Shown here one piece after another: positions 22,557 through 34,137 of a stretch of 64,000 nt of DNA (the stretch's first letter is position 1; each line of letters starts with the position of its first letter). This DNA is from Zychaea mexicana (Eukaryota > Mucoromycota > Mucoromycetes > Mucorales > Lichtheimiaceae). The position numbers and the translations under genes are program-made. The DNA lies in contig NW_026516715.1 of NCBI RefSeq assembly GCF_025766255.1, positions 124,001 through 188,000 of the forward strand. The letters are read 5' to 3'. A model generated the notes under the pieces. That model was not told where the DNA came from and did not search any database. It was given only the letters and a program-made list of their open reading frames with translations.

Positions 22557-25244
22557 ATGGGGGATCACAGTAGCAACAACTTCAGCAATAACACAGACAA
22601 TGTCGATCCCCTTTTGATGATCGCGAACGAATTTGATCTGGATACGGGCCAATTCAAAGCCATTGTTGAAGGATTCAAAGCCGAGTGTGACCACGGACTT
22701 AACACGACATCGGCATCCGGATTAGCCACGATGATACCTTCATACGTCACACGAATGCCGACGGGCCAAGAAACAGGGACTTTTCTAGCGCTTGACCTTG
22801 GTGGCAGTAATTTACGAGTATCTGCTGTCGAGCTCTTAGGCAACGGTCAAGTCAATGTCGTGAGAGAGATTCGTAAAACGGTCTCTGACATACAACGAAC
22901 AGGACCATCCACTGACTTTTTCGACTGGTTGGCCGATGCAGTGGGTGAGCTGCTGAGCACTTTAGCTCCACATCAAAGCTCAAATGGCACCAGCGACAGC
23001 AGCAAGTACAGCAGACAGAATGAACCGGAGAAGCAGCGACCAGTAGCCATGGGAGTGTGCTGGAGCTTCCCGCTTGAGTAAGTAGCAATAGTAAGCCAAC
23101 AGGTGCACATCATCGAGCTGAAACAAAGATGATCGATGTGTGACCAAGGAAAAGTGCTGATGGTGGGCGGGTTGTACGTGTGTAGATGACGGAATAAAAG
23201 ATGGGGGGTAATAAGTGAGGGGAAAGAGCAACCCACCATAACTGGTAAAAATTTACCACGGATATCGTCACTTTACATGCAAGCAGTGCGAAACCAGGAG
23301 TTGCAGTAGTGGGATGTGTGATGTGGGAGAAGAGAGTGGGATTATCACCCTTAAAATTCGGTCTTGTTGACAGCCGTGCTAAAATCAGCTACCGCCCTCT
23401 TTTCCTTTTAGTCAAACCGATATTTGTCAAGGCAAGATATTGCGCATGGGTAAGGGCTTTACTCTGGACGATGTAGACGGTCAAGATTTGGCGGGTCTCT
23501 TTCATGCTGCTTTCAAACGAAAGGTGAGTAGTGGTGGCAGTAGCAGTTAGTGAAATGGTGCTAGTTTTACATGTGTCAGTTTCGTCCTTTCTTTCTGTAT
23601 TTGGCTTTATCACGTTATGCTGAGTTGTGGTGCTGCTTCGCATGCATGTGCATGCGCTCGTGCGCCATGGATGCTCTGTGGTCGTACATGGACGATCCAT
23701 CTGGAATATCGACCAGTTGCACTCTGGCTTCCTTTCCTTCTTCAACACCTCTCCTCTTTTATCCTCCTGATAACTGCTTATTGCAGACAACCTTTTCTTT
23801 CCTGCCTTTTCTTCTCCTCCCCCAAGTTTTTTTTTCTCACTCCTTAGAAACTGCGCGCGCGTACCCACCAGTACACAAATAGTACAACGCGTACATGCGC
23901 TTAGCCTGTTGAATCAAGCTACTCATTTGCTCTCTGCTTTGTTTGCTCTAGGACATCAATGCCACTGTCACTGCATTGCTCAACGACACAGTCGGAACTT
24001 TAGTCGCCCATGCTTACAGTAACCCTGGTGCGTGTGTCGGGTTTATTCATGGGACCGGGGTTAATGCTGCGTATCCTGAGAAGAGGTCGCGTATCGTCAA
24101 GCTATCATCATCATCATCCGAAGGAGCAGCTGAAACCACCGGTGCAAACGGACAAGTAGAGCAGCAATTTCACGAGAGCGCAGAAGACATTATGCTCGTC
24201 AATACAGAAATCGACATTTTCGGTAGTACAGCTTACTTACCCCTCACAAGATTCGACAAAGCCCTCGACGCGCACCACTCACAGCCTGGATTCCAACCTT
24301 ATGAAAAGATGATGTCGGGTGGCTACCTGGGCGAACTTGCTCGGCTGATAGCGATGGAACTGATCATTGATCATCAATATTTATTCGACGGAAACTTGCC
24401 AGAGCGCTTAAGGCAGCCTTGGTCATTTACTACGGCTACCATGAGTGACTTGGAAAAGTGGGCATCTCTTTCAAATTTAGCAACGCTGCTGCATCATGCA
24501 GAGTAAAGTATAAAAAAAAGCTCACCATCAGTGTAACATACAGGTTGGAGACAAATGAGGAGAAACTAGCCAGGTTTGGCGAATGGCTCGAGACTGACTG
24601 CATAAATGATTACGTTCCAACGATCGAGGACATGCGGATCCTCTCCCGCATATGTCGTATCGTCTCATCCCGAGCAGCTTCCTTGGCTGGAGCTGGAATT
24701 GCAGCTATTATCGAGCACCAGAACATCATCACTGCATCAGACGGGCCAATCATAGTTGGGGTTAACGGATCGACATTTGAAAAGTATCCGCATATGGCGG
24801 AACGCGTAGAAGCAGCAATACACACGTGGTTTGATGACAGAGTTTCGCAACGCATACGTTTAGGTGTAGCACGAGACGGTGGAAGCATTGGCGGAGCACT
24901 TGTTGCTATGCTGTACAGTAGCAACGATAAGTGGTAAGATTCAACACTAAGGCTGCAACTACTATCGCTATATTACAGGTTTTGCAACTGCTGAGCACCT
25001 CCTTTTACTCACATCAATCAATGACCCCTTATTTTATTTTTACTCTAACCCCTTCCCCAGTAGCGGAAGAAGCAGCTCATCAAGCAGTAGTAGCAGAAGT
25101 GAACCAAAAATAGATTCATCGACCTGTTTCCCACCATTTCACCGTGTCAAACAAGCTTCGAAACGCTGGATCAAGTCGCGCCAATTTCGGAAGAAATCTT
25201 CATCGCCCAACAAGGAGAAGCAGCCGTCGTCGTCATCGGCATGA
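22557..25244 (+). CDS. Hexokinase-family kinase, probably N-acetylglucosamine kinase
   Basis: Five exons (22557-23077, 23412-23523, 23952-24457, 24544-24933, 25061-25244) join in phase to 570 residues. The hexokinase fold is clear: phosphate loop LALDLGGSNLRVS at about 77-89, SFPLDQTD near 170-178, catalytic Asp in LLNDTVGTL at about 223, and GTGVNAAY near 245-252. The sugar-binding TKGF of glucose hexokinases is MGKGF (about 186-190), and the usual NTEWGAF is NTEIDIF. From memory, MGKGF is typical of fungal GlcNAc kinases (Candida HXK1/NAG5, Neurospora hxk-3), which are hexokinase homologues encoded near NAG1. The neighbouring deaminase supports that reading. The last exon adds a Ser-rich basic tail (SGRSSSSSSSRSEPK, ending QPSSSSA) beyond the kinase fold. 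The start is the second in-frame ATG; an upstream one at 22467 cannot be excluded. Confidence 0.85.
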
Positions 25245-26328
25245 TGCAGAAAAACCAAAAACTTGGCTTGTTGACCTCCTTTTACACAACATAAGCATCT
25301 ACTAATTTCCTCCCCTTAATGCCCTTTTCTTTTTGCACCGAAACTTGTTCTTTGACATCATCAATAATAACAACTTGTATCATTACTTCCATTTTCATGA
25401 ACTAGCTGCTTCTTATTGATTTCATTACACGGTCATCGTCGATATCGATACTCCTCTCTTCAGTGCCCCCCATGTTGAAGTCATGAAGTCATCGCACATT
25501 GCAGCTCTGTCAGACGAAAAGCGTCATTGCTACCATATTCGCTAACTCGTGTTAAGGTGATTATATGTAGTAGGGATGTGTCGATATGATTTGGACCCAT
25601 CCTCCTGTTTGTGACTAAAAAGAAACTATGTTATAGCAGCAGCTCAATTGAGATTGTCTTGTTGCATACACACGTACATCATGCTCCGTAAACTCCTTCC
25701 TCTAAAAAACTACAATTTGCATTTGCATACACAAATCCATAATTACATACCGTTCCTGTCATGCACTTTCTTCTTGGCTCAATCGAATGATCAAGCAAGT
25801 TCAGATGCTTGCTTTATCAACAAAACTATAACAGAAACAGTATGATCATACAATGTCTCCTTTGAACTCAATAGTATATACAGTTGTGTGAACACGTCGA
25901 GAACTATAAAAGTGCGATTCTCAGTATATATTTATACAGTCAACCCGTTATCTGCAGGAGAAATTGAGGTTTGAAAAAAATAGTGCACTGTCACAATAAT
26001 GATACGGAGAATACCTCAGCAACAGATTATAAGCAGAAAGTATTTATCTTTAGCTCATAATTGTATATTAATGAAAAATATAATAATGACAGTGTTTTAA
26101 AACATGATGATTAAGATTGATGAGAGGAATGAGAGAGATGTTATATTACATCATAGTACATAGAAAAGTTGAAGAATGGGATGAGGATGGTAGTATGTTT
26201 ATGGCTGTACAAAATATAATGAGTATGATGGTTAGGTTAAAAAGAATAAGTCGCGGTATAAGCATGCTGAAAACGTCTACGCATGAGTCCTGGTAAAAAT
26301 GTAGTTAATGGATTTGATATGTTTTGCT
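25245..26328. other. Intergenic, convergent genes, no gene seen
   Basis: 3' flanks of the kinase (plus) and the Kre9-domain gene (minus). AT-rich; no supported feature. Confidence 0.5.
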
Positions 26329-27212
26329 TCAGAGAGCCATCATTACGCAAGACAGTCCAGCAATAACAAGGGTGCTGAGCATGGTGATAGGGGTAGGAGC
26401 CTTAATTGCAAAGCTTTCACTAGATTCGATGGGGTTCCCTTCGTTATCCAAGATATCAATGCTAGCAGACGCAGTTGCACCAGAAAGCTCATCAGCGGCC
26501 AAAGTAGCAGCAGGAGCAGCGGATTCCTCGGAAGAGTTTGGTGAGACGCAAGTTTCCGTGCCATCGGCAGCAATGTAGAAGGGTTCAGAAGAAGTGCTAC
26601 AATAATTTAGGAAATGTATAAACGATGAGTACGCCGATATGGCAATCAATGATCTTGGTTATATACAATAAGTTACCTTTCATCGTTGTATTTGATAACA
26701 ATCTTGTGCTCAGAACAATTGGCGATGTTACCAGGGATGTTAACCAGGTAAGAGCCCGTGCTACCGTTTATGTCATTGGCCAGGTTGATTCCATCACTTG
26801 CGTCTGAGCTAGCGAGATCAATGGATAAAGCAGTGTTTTCGCCAGGTGTCCACGCTATGTTCATTATAACGAATGTTAGTAGCCGATTTAATCATGTAAT
26901 CAAGACCTTATGTTGAAATGAAATGGACACTTACAAATGGTGGTACTTTTATAGAAAATAAGAAGGATTACAGAAGAGAGAAGAAGTGATAATTTAGCAC
27001 ATTTGCCTTTCTATCCGTTAATCCGTATACAAAACCACATCAATGAGACCTACAAACACTTACGCATGGCCAGCAATGACAATGTCCTTGGCAGCAGGGG
27101 AAGAGACCGTGTAGGTGGGGGCTTGTTGTTGCTCCTGTCTCTCGATAAGAATAGGCGAAGCCAATGCGGATGCCGAAGCAAGCAAGAGGATGGGGAACGA
27201 AGTGAATTGCAT
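26329..27212 (-). CDS. GPI-anchored Kre9/Knh1-domain cell-wall protein
   Basis: Four exons: 27212-27064, an 11-nt microexon 26945-26935, 26854-26677, 26596-26329; 201 residues. Signal peptide MQFTSFPILLLASASALA. Then a Kre9/Knh1-type domain, YTVSSPAAKDIVIAGHATTI continuing SWTPGENTALSIDLASSD, with NIPGNIANCSEHKIVIKY and the SEPFYI ending. A Ser/Ala-rich stalk follows, and a C-terminal hydrophobic segment (ITMLSTLVIAGLSCVMMAL) fits GPI attachment. The microexon TACCACCATTT is flanked by AAAAG and GTAAGT and supplies ATTI, restoring both frame and the conserved beta strand (TTISWTPG). Known role of the family: cell-surface proteins linked to beta-1,6-glucan assembly; the exact function here is inference. 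A palindromic TATA lies about 130 bp upstream. Confidence 0.88.
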
Positions 27213-27341
27213 GATGATGATGATAGTAGTGAGAGGTATGAAAGTAAGAGAAGCTGTAAATTAATAGCTAGTAGTGTAGTAATCGAAAGGAAGAAGCTCT
27301 AGTTCTTTGATGACGGTTGAAAAGTCGCGTTTGTCATGCTG

Positions 27342-27351
27342 CTTATATAAG
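27342..27351 (-). promoter_or_regulatory. TATA box of the Kre9-domain gene
   Basis: CTTATATAAG, itself palindromic, 130 bp upstream of the minus-strand ATG at 27212. Placement and match suggest the core promoter. Confidence 0.55.
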
Positions 27352-29382
27352 GTTGAGCCAGATCATCGATCACGGTAACACAGACTATTCACATGTTAAA
27401 TAAAATGCCACGTTTTCAGTAACTTGACGCCCAGTGCCCGTCAACAATTTTTTCATGTCCGGCGTCGTTGTTTTTCTACAAGATCTTCCTGTTTTTCGAG
27501 AACCCCACTCAATCTGAGATACATAAGCAAATGGCTGGGGGGGGCAAAACGAACAGAAAATGTTTAGTCGATCACTCTACAAAGTAATCGGATTTCCTTT
27601 TCTTCAGCATATATAACATATATGTATTCGCTTCACTCTCTTTCTTTTGCAAAAGCCAAGAATGACGACAGCAACTCAACGGAATGACCCATCACCCGAA
27701 AAGTGGGCGGATATGAAATTTTGCTGCTTACTGAATAGGCTTTTGAGCCACCACGCTAGCTCTGCGCGTTTCCATAAAAGGTGTTTTAATGTGACATGTG
27801 AATGTTTAATATTTTGACAGCAGCCGAACGACGACGGAATGGATAAGCATCATACGACAGCAAGGAACAGGGATGAAAAAAAAAGATATCGTCATTGTGG
27901 CACGGTCTGTATGTTCTGGACACTCTTTTGCATGCATATTATGACATCTTTTGTTCGGCTCCAGAAAAAATGCTAGCAACGTAATATCATATAGGGAAAA
28001 GTTATCTGCTGAACTAATATTACGATGTTGCATTCCGACGGAATCCGATGGATCCCGCTCATTTTCCATTTTCGTCAATGCTGCTTAAGTAACGTAAGTA
28101 CCAAACAAAAACGGCAACTTGCGTGTTCGTCCTTGATGCATTATCACTAGGATTGTTGTGATTATGTCAGGCTTACACTTTGCAGTTACTTGGCACTCAA
28201 CCATTTTTCGCTATATTTGTATACTACTGTGAAACTGAAGCATTTGAAAACGCGATCTAACAGAAGCAGATGAAATTTATTTTTAATACACATGATCAAT
28301 TACACTTGTCAGCATTATCATTACATAGTATAATCACCAGGATGATTTTGTCATATACACCCAATGGATAAGCCCAGCAGCAAAAGAGCTCTCATCCTAT
28401 ATACTGAAGCTCTTTCCAGACACAACACGTATAGAAATTGATTATAAAGGCTGAGAATTAGATATGGTTTGAAGAACGCGGATCTCTTGAAAAAAACCTG
28501 TAACACAATTGCTTCAAGGTGTTTGGTGAATTATCCAGCTTGCTTATGGGTTGTCAATCGTGCAATCACCAACATTCTATTAGCGGTCCTAGAGACAGCA
28601 CCACTCTACCACTTTAAAAGGATAGGTGCTATCCCCAAGCTTTTGAGCTTCGGATTTTGGAATATCTGCGTGATATTATTGCCCTTTGGTTTACGTGCTT
28701 GTCGATATTCAGCCATCGATTAGTTTGAGGACGCTATGTTCTCTTGAGTGATCGATAACAGGTAGCATGATCCAGACATTATTGCATCAAATTATCATAC
28801 AATCTCTAATTATCACTGTAAAAGCTATTATAGTTCAACAAGCTGGTCTGAAGTTGTATACAGTAACATGTCGTAATGTTCTAAACGCGGATATATTACT
28901 TTACACGGCACAGATAATAGCTGCAGGGCCTGCCCTGTGCATTGCCAATAATGGGGTTTTACAAATGACATGTGAAAATAAATTTTGACAGCATTACAAG
29001 CTGGGTCAGCATCATACGACAGAGTAAGACAGCCTTCTTAAGGGATGCCGGCTATTCGTTTTGGCTGTTATGTTACATGTCTAAAATTCGTATCACAGGT
29101 CACTCTTGAGGTACGCACCTTTACATCACTCTCACTGTGTCAATCCGGAAAGTTGTTGGCACAAACATAGAAAAAGTAACATGGGATGACCCGCAAACTA
29201 CATTAATCTAAGCAAGTAGATATACATCTCAAGCGCTGCCTTGGCAATTACATACTAATATTTGAAAGAGGCGACAGTGGTAACAGCAGCAGTATAAGAT
29301 ACAGAAAATCATGGCACAGCTTTATTACTACTATTTCTATTGCAGCAACATTACGTTTCTAATGGATGTATGCTTTGACTGT
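27352..29382. other. Intergenic, no gene seen
   Basis: About 2 kb upstream of the wall-protein gene and downstream of CPA2. Open frames near 28.5-29.0 kb lack ATG context, splicing or domain support. Confidence 0.5.
29321..29326 (-). terminator. Probable polyadenylation signal of CPA2
   Basis: AATAAA on the minus strand about 57 bp beyond the CPA2 stop codon. Confidence 0.5.
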
Positions 29383-32300
29383 TTAAATTTTGGTAGCGAC
29401 AAATTCGCCCCAGCTCTTGACTTCGTTGGGGATGGTGTCGGCGCTTTGTGGTTGCACTTGGCGCTTTCGAATACATGCGTCAGCAAACAATCGGGACACT
29501 TTGGAATCGTTCAAAAGTGGGATGCCAAAGTCGACAGCAGCGCGTCTGCAAATGTATCCTTCGTCATACTGCGAGGTGGGTCGCTCCTTGGCCAGGTGCA
29601 TCACAAAATCGATATCGTTATCCTTGAACAATCGGTGGAGTTCGCGCTTGTTGTCGGCGTTAGCAGCCACTGGCAGCACAGTTGTGGAAATGCCAGCAAG
29701 TTCCTTGAGGAAGACAGCGTCCTGCTCAGTGGGTACAAAGATAGGATGCTCGAGTGGGCCATGGAAGGCCTTGGCAATGTGAACATAGTCCTCGGGTTCA
29801 GTGACAGCATCACCACCAATAAGCACGCCAGCCTTTGACTTTGGTATGCGGAAGTTCTGCGTGGCCTGCATTGCGGCCCAGAACGCCTCGTATTTGTCTT
29901 TGCCAAAGCAGGCTACTTCGCCGGTAGAGGCCATTTCAACACCCAAGAACGGATCGGCTCCTTGCAAACGAGTCCACGAGAATTGTGGGACCTTGATCGC
30001 TTGATAGTCGTATGTTTTGCTCATCAAATCAACTGGTTCGGGCACATCCTTGTCCGCCAAGGCACGCGTAGCAATATCAATAAAATTAATGCCAAGAACC
30101 TTGGAGACGAATGGGAACGATCGTGAGGCACGCAAGTTGCACTCGATGACTTTAAGAGCATTGTCCTTTTGCTTAATAATCTGCATGTTGAATGGACCGG
30201 TGATTTCAAATGCTTCTGCGACCTTGTCCGCGATATCCTTCAAGCGAGTCATCGTTTCTTGGTCGAAATCCTTGGGTGGCAAGATAAGCGTAGCATCGCC
30301 AGAGTGAACACCAGCGTTTTCCACGTGTTCAGAAACAGCGTGGACGAGCACTTTTCCACGATGAGCCACAACATCCACATCGATCTCTTGAGCGCCTTGG
30401 ATAAACTTGGTAATCACAACAGGGTGCAACGGCGAAACATCAGCTGCCTCCGTCAAGTTCATTTCGAGAGCTTCAGGAGTGTAAGCAACATTCATTGCAG
30501 CACCAGAGAGGACGTAAGAAGGTCGAACCAAAACAGGATAGCCGACCTTGTCAGCGAACGCATGGGCTTCTTGGACGCTGGTGAGTTCCTTCCAAGCAGG
30601 CTGATCGACGCCAATGGTGTCCAGCATACGAGAGAATTGGAATCGGTCTTCAGCAGCGTCAATCATTTTGGGAGATGTACCAAGAACAGTCATGTTGCTC
30701 TCGTGAAGCTTGAGGGCAATGTTCTGTGGAAGCTGTCCACCAACGCTGACCACAACGCCCTTGGCTTGTTCCTTTTCTGCAATGTCCATCACACGCTCGT
30801 AGCTGAGCTCTTCAAAGTACAAGCGATCGCACTCGTCGAAATCAGTCGAGACGGTTTCAGGGTTGTAGTTGACCATGATGGTCTTCTCGCCAATGTTGCG
30901 CAGACCACGGATGCATGAGACGCCACACCAATCGAACTCGACGGACGAGCCGATACGGTAAACACCAGAGCCAAGCACCATGGTACCCTTGTCATCAAAA
31001 GCAACATCATCTTCGGACGCGTTGTACGTTGTATACAAGTAGTTTGTATGGGCAGGGAATTCAGCGGCTAGAGTATCAATACGTTTGGTGAATGGAGTAA
31101 TACCGTAGTTCTTGCGCACCTCACGCACGGCCAATTCATTGGAGTCGAGTAAAATAGCAATCAGAGCATCAGAGAAACCGGTCTTCTTGGCAGCAAGGAA
31201 AACGTCCGAAGAAAGGTCTGCGGCATTGGTACCCTTCATATCAGCAAGGTAGTGATGAACAGTAGCGATGTTTTGGAGCTTGTACAAAAACCACTTGTCA
31301 ATCTTAGATAGGTTGTGGATGTAGTCAACAGTGTACTTTTTCCGAATGGCTGGGTCAGACGACAGCATGACTTGACTGATGGCAAATAGACGACGATCCG
31401 TTGGATTCTTCAAGATATCGTCAACGTCCTCAAGCTCGGTCTTGAGCGCGTGGAAGCCTTCCCAACTTGGATCCACTTGACGAATAGCCTTCTGCAAACT
31501 TTCCTCCCAAGTGCGACCGATAGCCATCACTTCACCGACCGATTTCATGGCAGAGCCGATATGGCGATCAACGTAGTTGAACTTTGCAAGATCCCATCGA
31601 GGTATCTTTGTAACAACGTAATCAAGCGAGGGCTCGAAGCAGGCAGTAGTTGTCTTGGTAACGGCATTTTGCAGACTAGGCAAAGTATGACCCAAAGCAA
31701 TCTTTGCTGCAATGAAAGCCAGCGGATAACCTGTTGCCTTTGACGCAAGAGCACTAATAAAACAAAAGTTAAGAGTTAGATGTGATGATTAATAAGCAGA
31801 CAAAAAGCTACATTGTTTACCTGGAACGACTCAAACGAGCGTTGACTTCAATGACACGATACTCCAAGCTTGTTGGGTTCAAAGCATACTGGACATTACA
31901 CTCGCCAACAACACCCAAATGACGGATGATCTTGATGGCAGCTGTACGAAGCATATGGTACTCTTCGTCACTCAAGGTCTGCGATGGAGCAATGACAATG
32001 GACTCGCCAGTGTGGACACCCAATGGATCAAAGTTTTCCATGTTGCAGACGGTAATACAGTTGTTGGCAGAATCACGAACAACCTCGTACTCAACTTCCT
32101 TCCAGCCCTTCATGGATCTTTCAACGAGCAACTGGGACGTAAGCGAAAGCGACTTTGCGGCGAGAGAACGCATTTCAGCTTCATTGTTGGCAAAGCCGGA
32201 ACCAAGACCTCCCAGAGCAAAAGCAGAACGCACAATGACTGGATAGCCAATTTCTTCCGCAGCTGCAAGAGCCTGTTCAACAGTTTCCACAGCCGTCGAC

Positions 32301-33221
32301 TGTGCCACGGGGATGTCAATTTCTATACAAAAGCAATGTGCGATGAGCATTCATATTACGCAAGATTTATCAGATTTTGTCTGTCCAATAACATACCGTT
32401 CAGAGCTTTGACGAATAGCTCACGATCCTCAGAAGTGATTAATGTTTGAATAGGCGTACCAAGGACCTTGATATTGTACTTGTCAAGCACACCCATGCGA
32501 TCCAACTGGATACCACAGTTCAAGGCTGTCTGACCGCCAAAGGTCAAGAGGATACCATCGGGACGTTCGCGTTCGATGATATGCGTGACGTATTCGGGAG
32601 TCACGGGCAAAAAGTAGACGGCATCGGCCAGTGAGTGCGAGGTCTGAATAGTAGCAATGTTTGGGTTGACAAGCACAGTCTTCACACCAGATTCACGAAG
32701 GGCTTTGATAGCCTGAGAGCCTATTTTCGTTTCATTGAGTTATCAAGTTACTTTCAAGATGTACCTTTTTTTCAAAAAAGAAACAGACCCAAGGCTGAAA
32801 GCTACAAACCTGAATAATCAAACTCGCCAGCCTGACCAATGCTCAAGCCACCTGAGCCAACGACGAGCACCTTTTCAACCTTGACTAACGGGACATCGCC
32901 CAGGATTTCCTCGGACACTTGCACGGCGGAACCATCGCGTTCGAGGCGAGCTTCAGAAGAAAAGGGAAGACGGCCGGCTTGCAGAGGTTGGGCAGTACCA
33001 TTGGCGGCGACAGTAGTAGCAGTAGTAATAGTAGCACCTGTGGGTGGAGCGGGCGGAGAAGAAGTGGATGAAGTATCCAAACAATAAGGGGTAGGGGTGA
33101 GGACGGCACCAGCTGCAAGGGCTGCCGATCGACGACGAGTGTTGGCACCCATGGTGGAGCGGACAGCAGAAGAAGAGGACTTGATTCCTTGTTTCAATTG
33201 GGAGTAGACGCGGTTATACAT
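29383..33221 (-). CDS. CPA2: Carbamoyl-phosphate synthase, arginine-specific large subunit
   Basis: Four exons (33221-32810, 32720-32397, 32322-31821, 31753-29383) give 1202 residues. It makes carbamoyl phosphate from ammonia (supplied by the small amidotransferase subunit), bicarbonate and 2 ATP, for arginine synthesis. Both ATP-grasp halves are present: [20 protein letters not shown] at the start of the first, and [20 protein letters not shown] at the start of the second. The C-terminal allosteric-type domain follows from about [18 protein letters not shown]. No glutaminase or ATCase domain is fused, so it is the stand-alone CPA2 type rather than URA2/CAD. About 115 residues precede the first ATP-grasp half; the leading part ([12 protein letters not shown], basic, Ser-rich, little acid) resembles a mitochondrial presequence, as in Neurospora arg-3 (inference). 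Yeast Cpa2 is about 1118 residues. Confidence 0.95.
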
Positions 33222-34137
33222 TATTTGTAGACTTGTTATTGTAGTAGTTGTTGTTGTTGTAGTAGTAGTAATAGTAGTTCGTGTTGTGTGACGTTCACTT
33301 GATCAGGATATTGTCAATGTAAGTTTTATCAAAAGCCAAAAGACCAGCAGTAATCAGGAAAAAGGCAGAATTCATGTAAGGCAGAAGCGGGGGAAAACAA
33401 CTACTTTGTGTTTGGCTTCAAGCGTGTGTTAAGAGCGTGTCTGTGTGTGTGTCTGTGATAAACAGAGAAAAAAGTGATAGAGGCTTTTTTTTTCGTGTGT
33501 GTTGGGGCGGATAATAGAAGGCGAAAGAAAAAGAGGAAAATGCGCGGGACAAGTTTTTTTGCTTTTGTTTTTTTGTTTTTCGCTGGCGTCTATCCCATTT
33601 TAGGAAGGTTCCTTTGAGTCATTTTGTATCGGCGAACGGTAGGAACATGTCCGGTCTTTCTCCAACGCTTCTTCGTTAGCGGCCTTTTGCGTACAGTTGT
33701 TCAAAGTGACAAGCTTGATACACCATATATATGATTCACAATCTAGAAAAATCTCAGACAGATGAAACTTCCAAGTGCCTTGTGAGCAATTGAACACTTC
33801 CTTGGGTTATTGAATGTTGTTGCCATGGCTACTACAACATACCATCGCTATCAGGAAGGAGCTCAAGAAGCTACCAAGTAGAGGCTCTCGTGTAGAGCAT
33901 TGTCAAGAGCAACAATGAGCCATGGCACGAAATGATAAAGAGAGCACACTGTTGTAGCACCCAATGAATAAAGGCCCCGGAGACACATAAAAAAATGACA
34001 AAAAGGGCTCTGTATTGTTTATCACGTCCAAATTTGGACATTGGAGTTTTGGGGAGCTGCATGAAACACGCCGTCATGGCTTTAGACACTGTCTCGGGCC
34101 CTCTCTGTTTGATTGCAATCGCTCAGTCAGCATTGCT
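33222..34137. other. Divergent promoter region between CPA2 and formin
   Basis: Contains TTG/TAG trinucleotide runs at 33240-33280, T-rich stretches near 33490 and 33550-33580, and the 5' flanks of both genes. No gene seen. Confidence 0.5.

Noticed and set aside
29311..30918. Long plus-strand frames opposite CPA2
   Set aside because: Antisense shadows; CPA2 on the minus strand is unambiguous.
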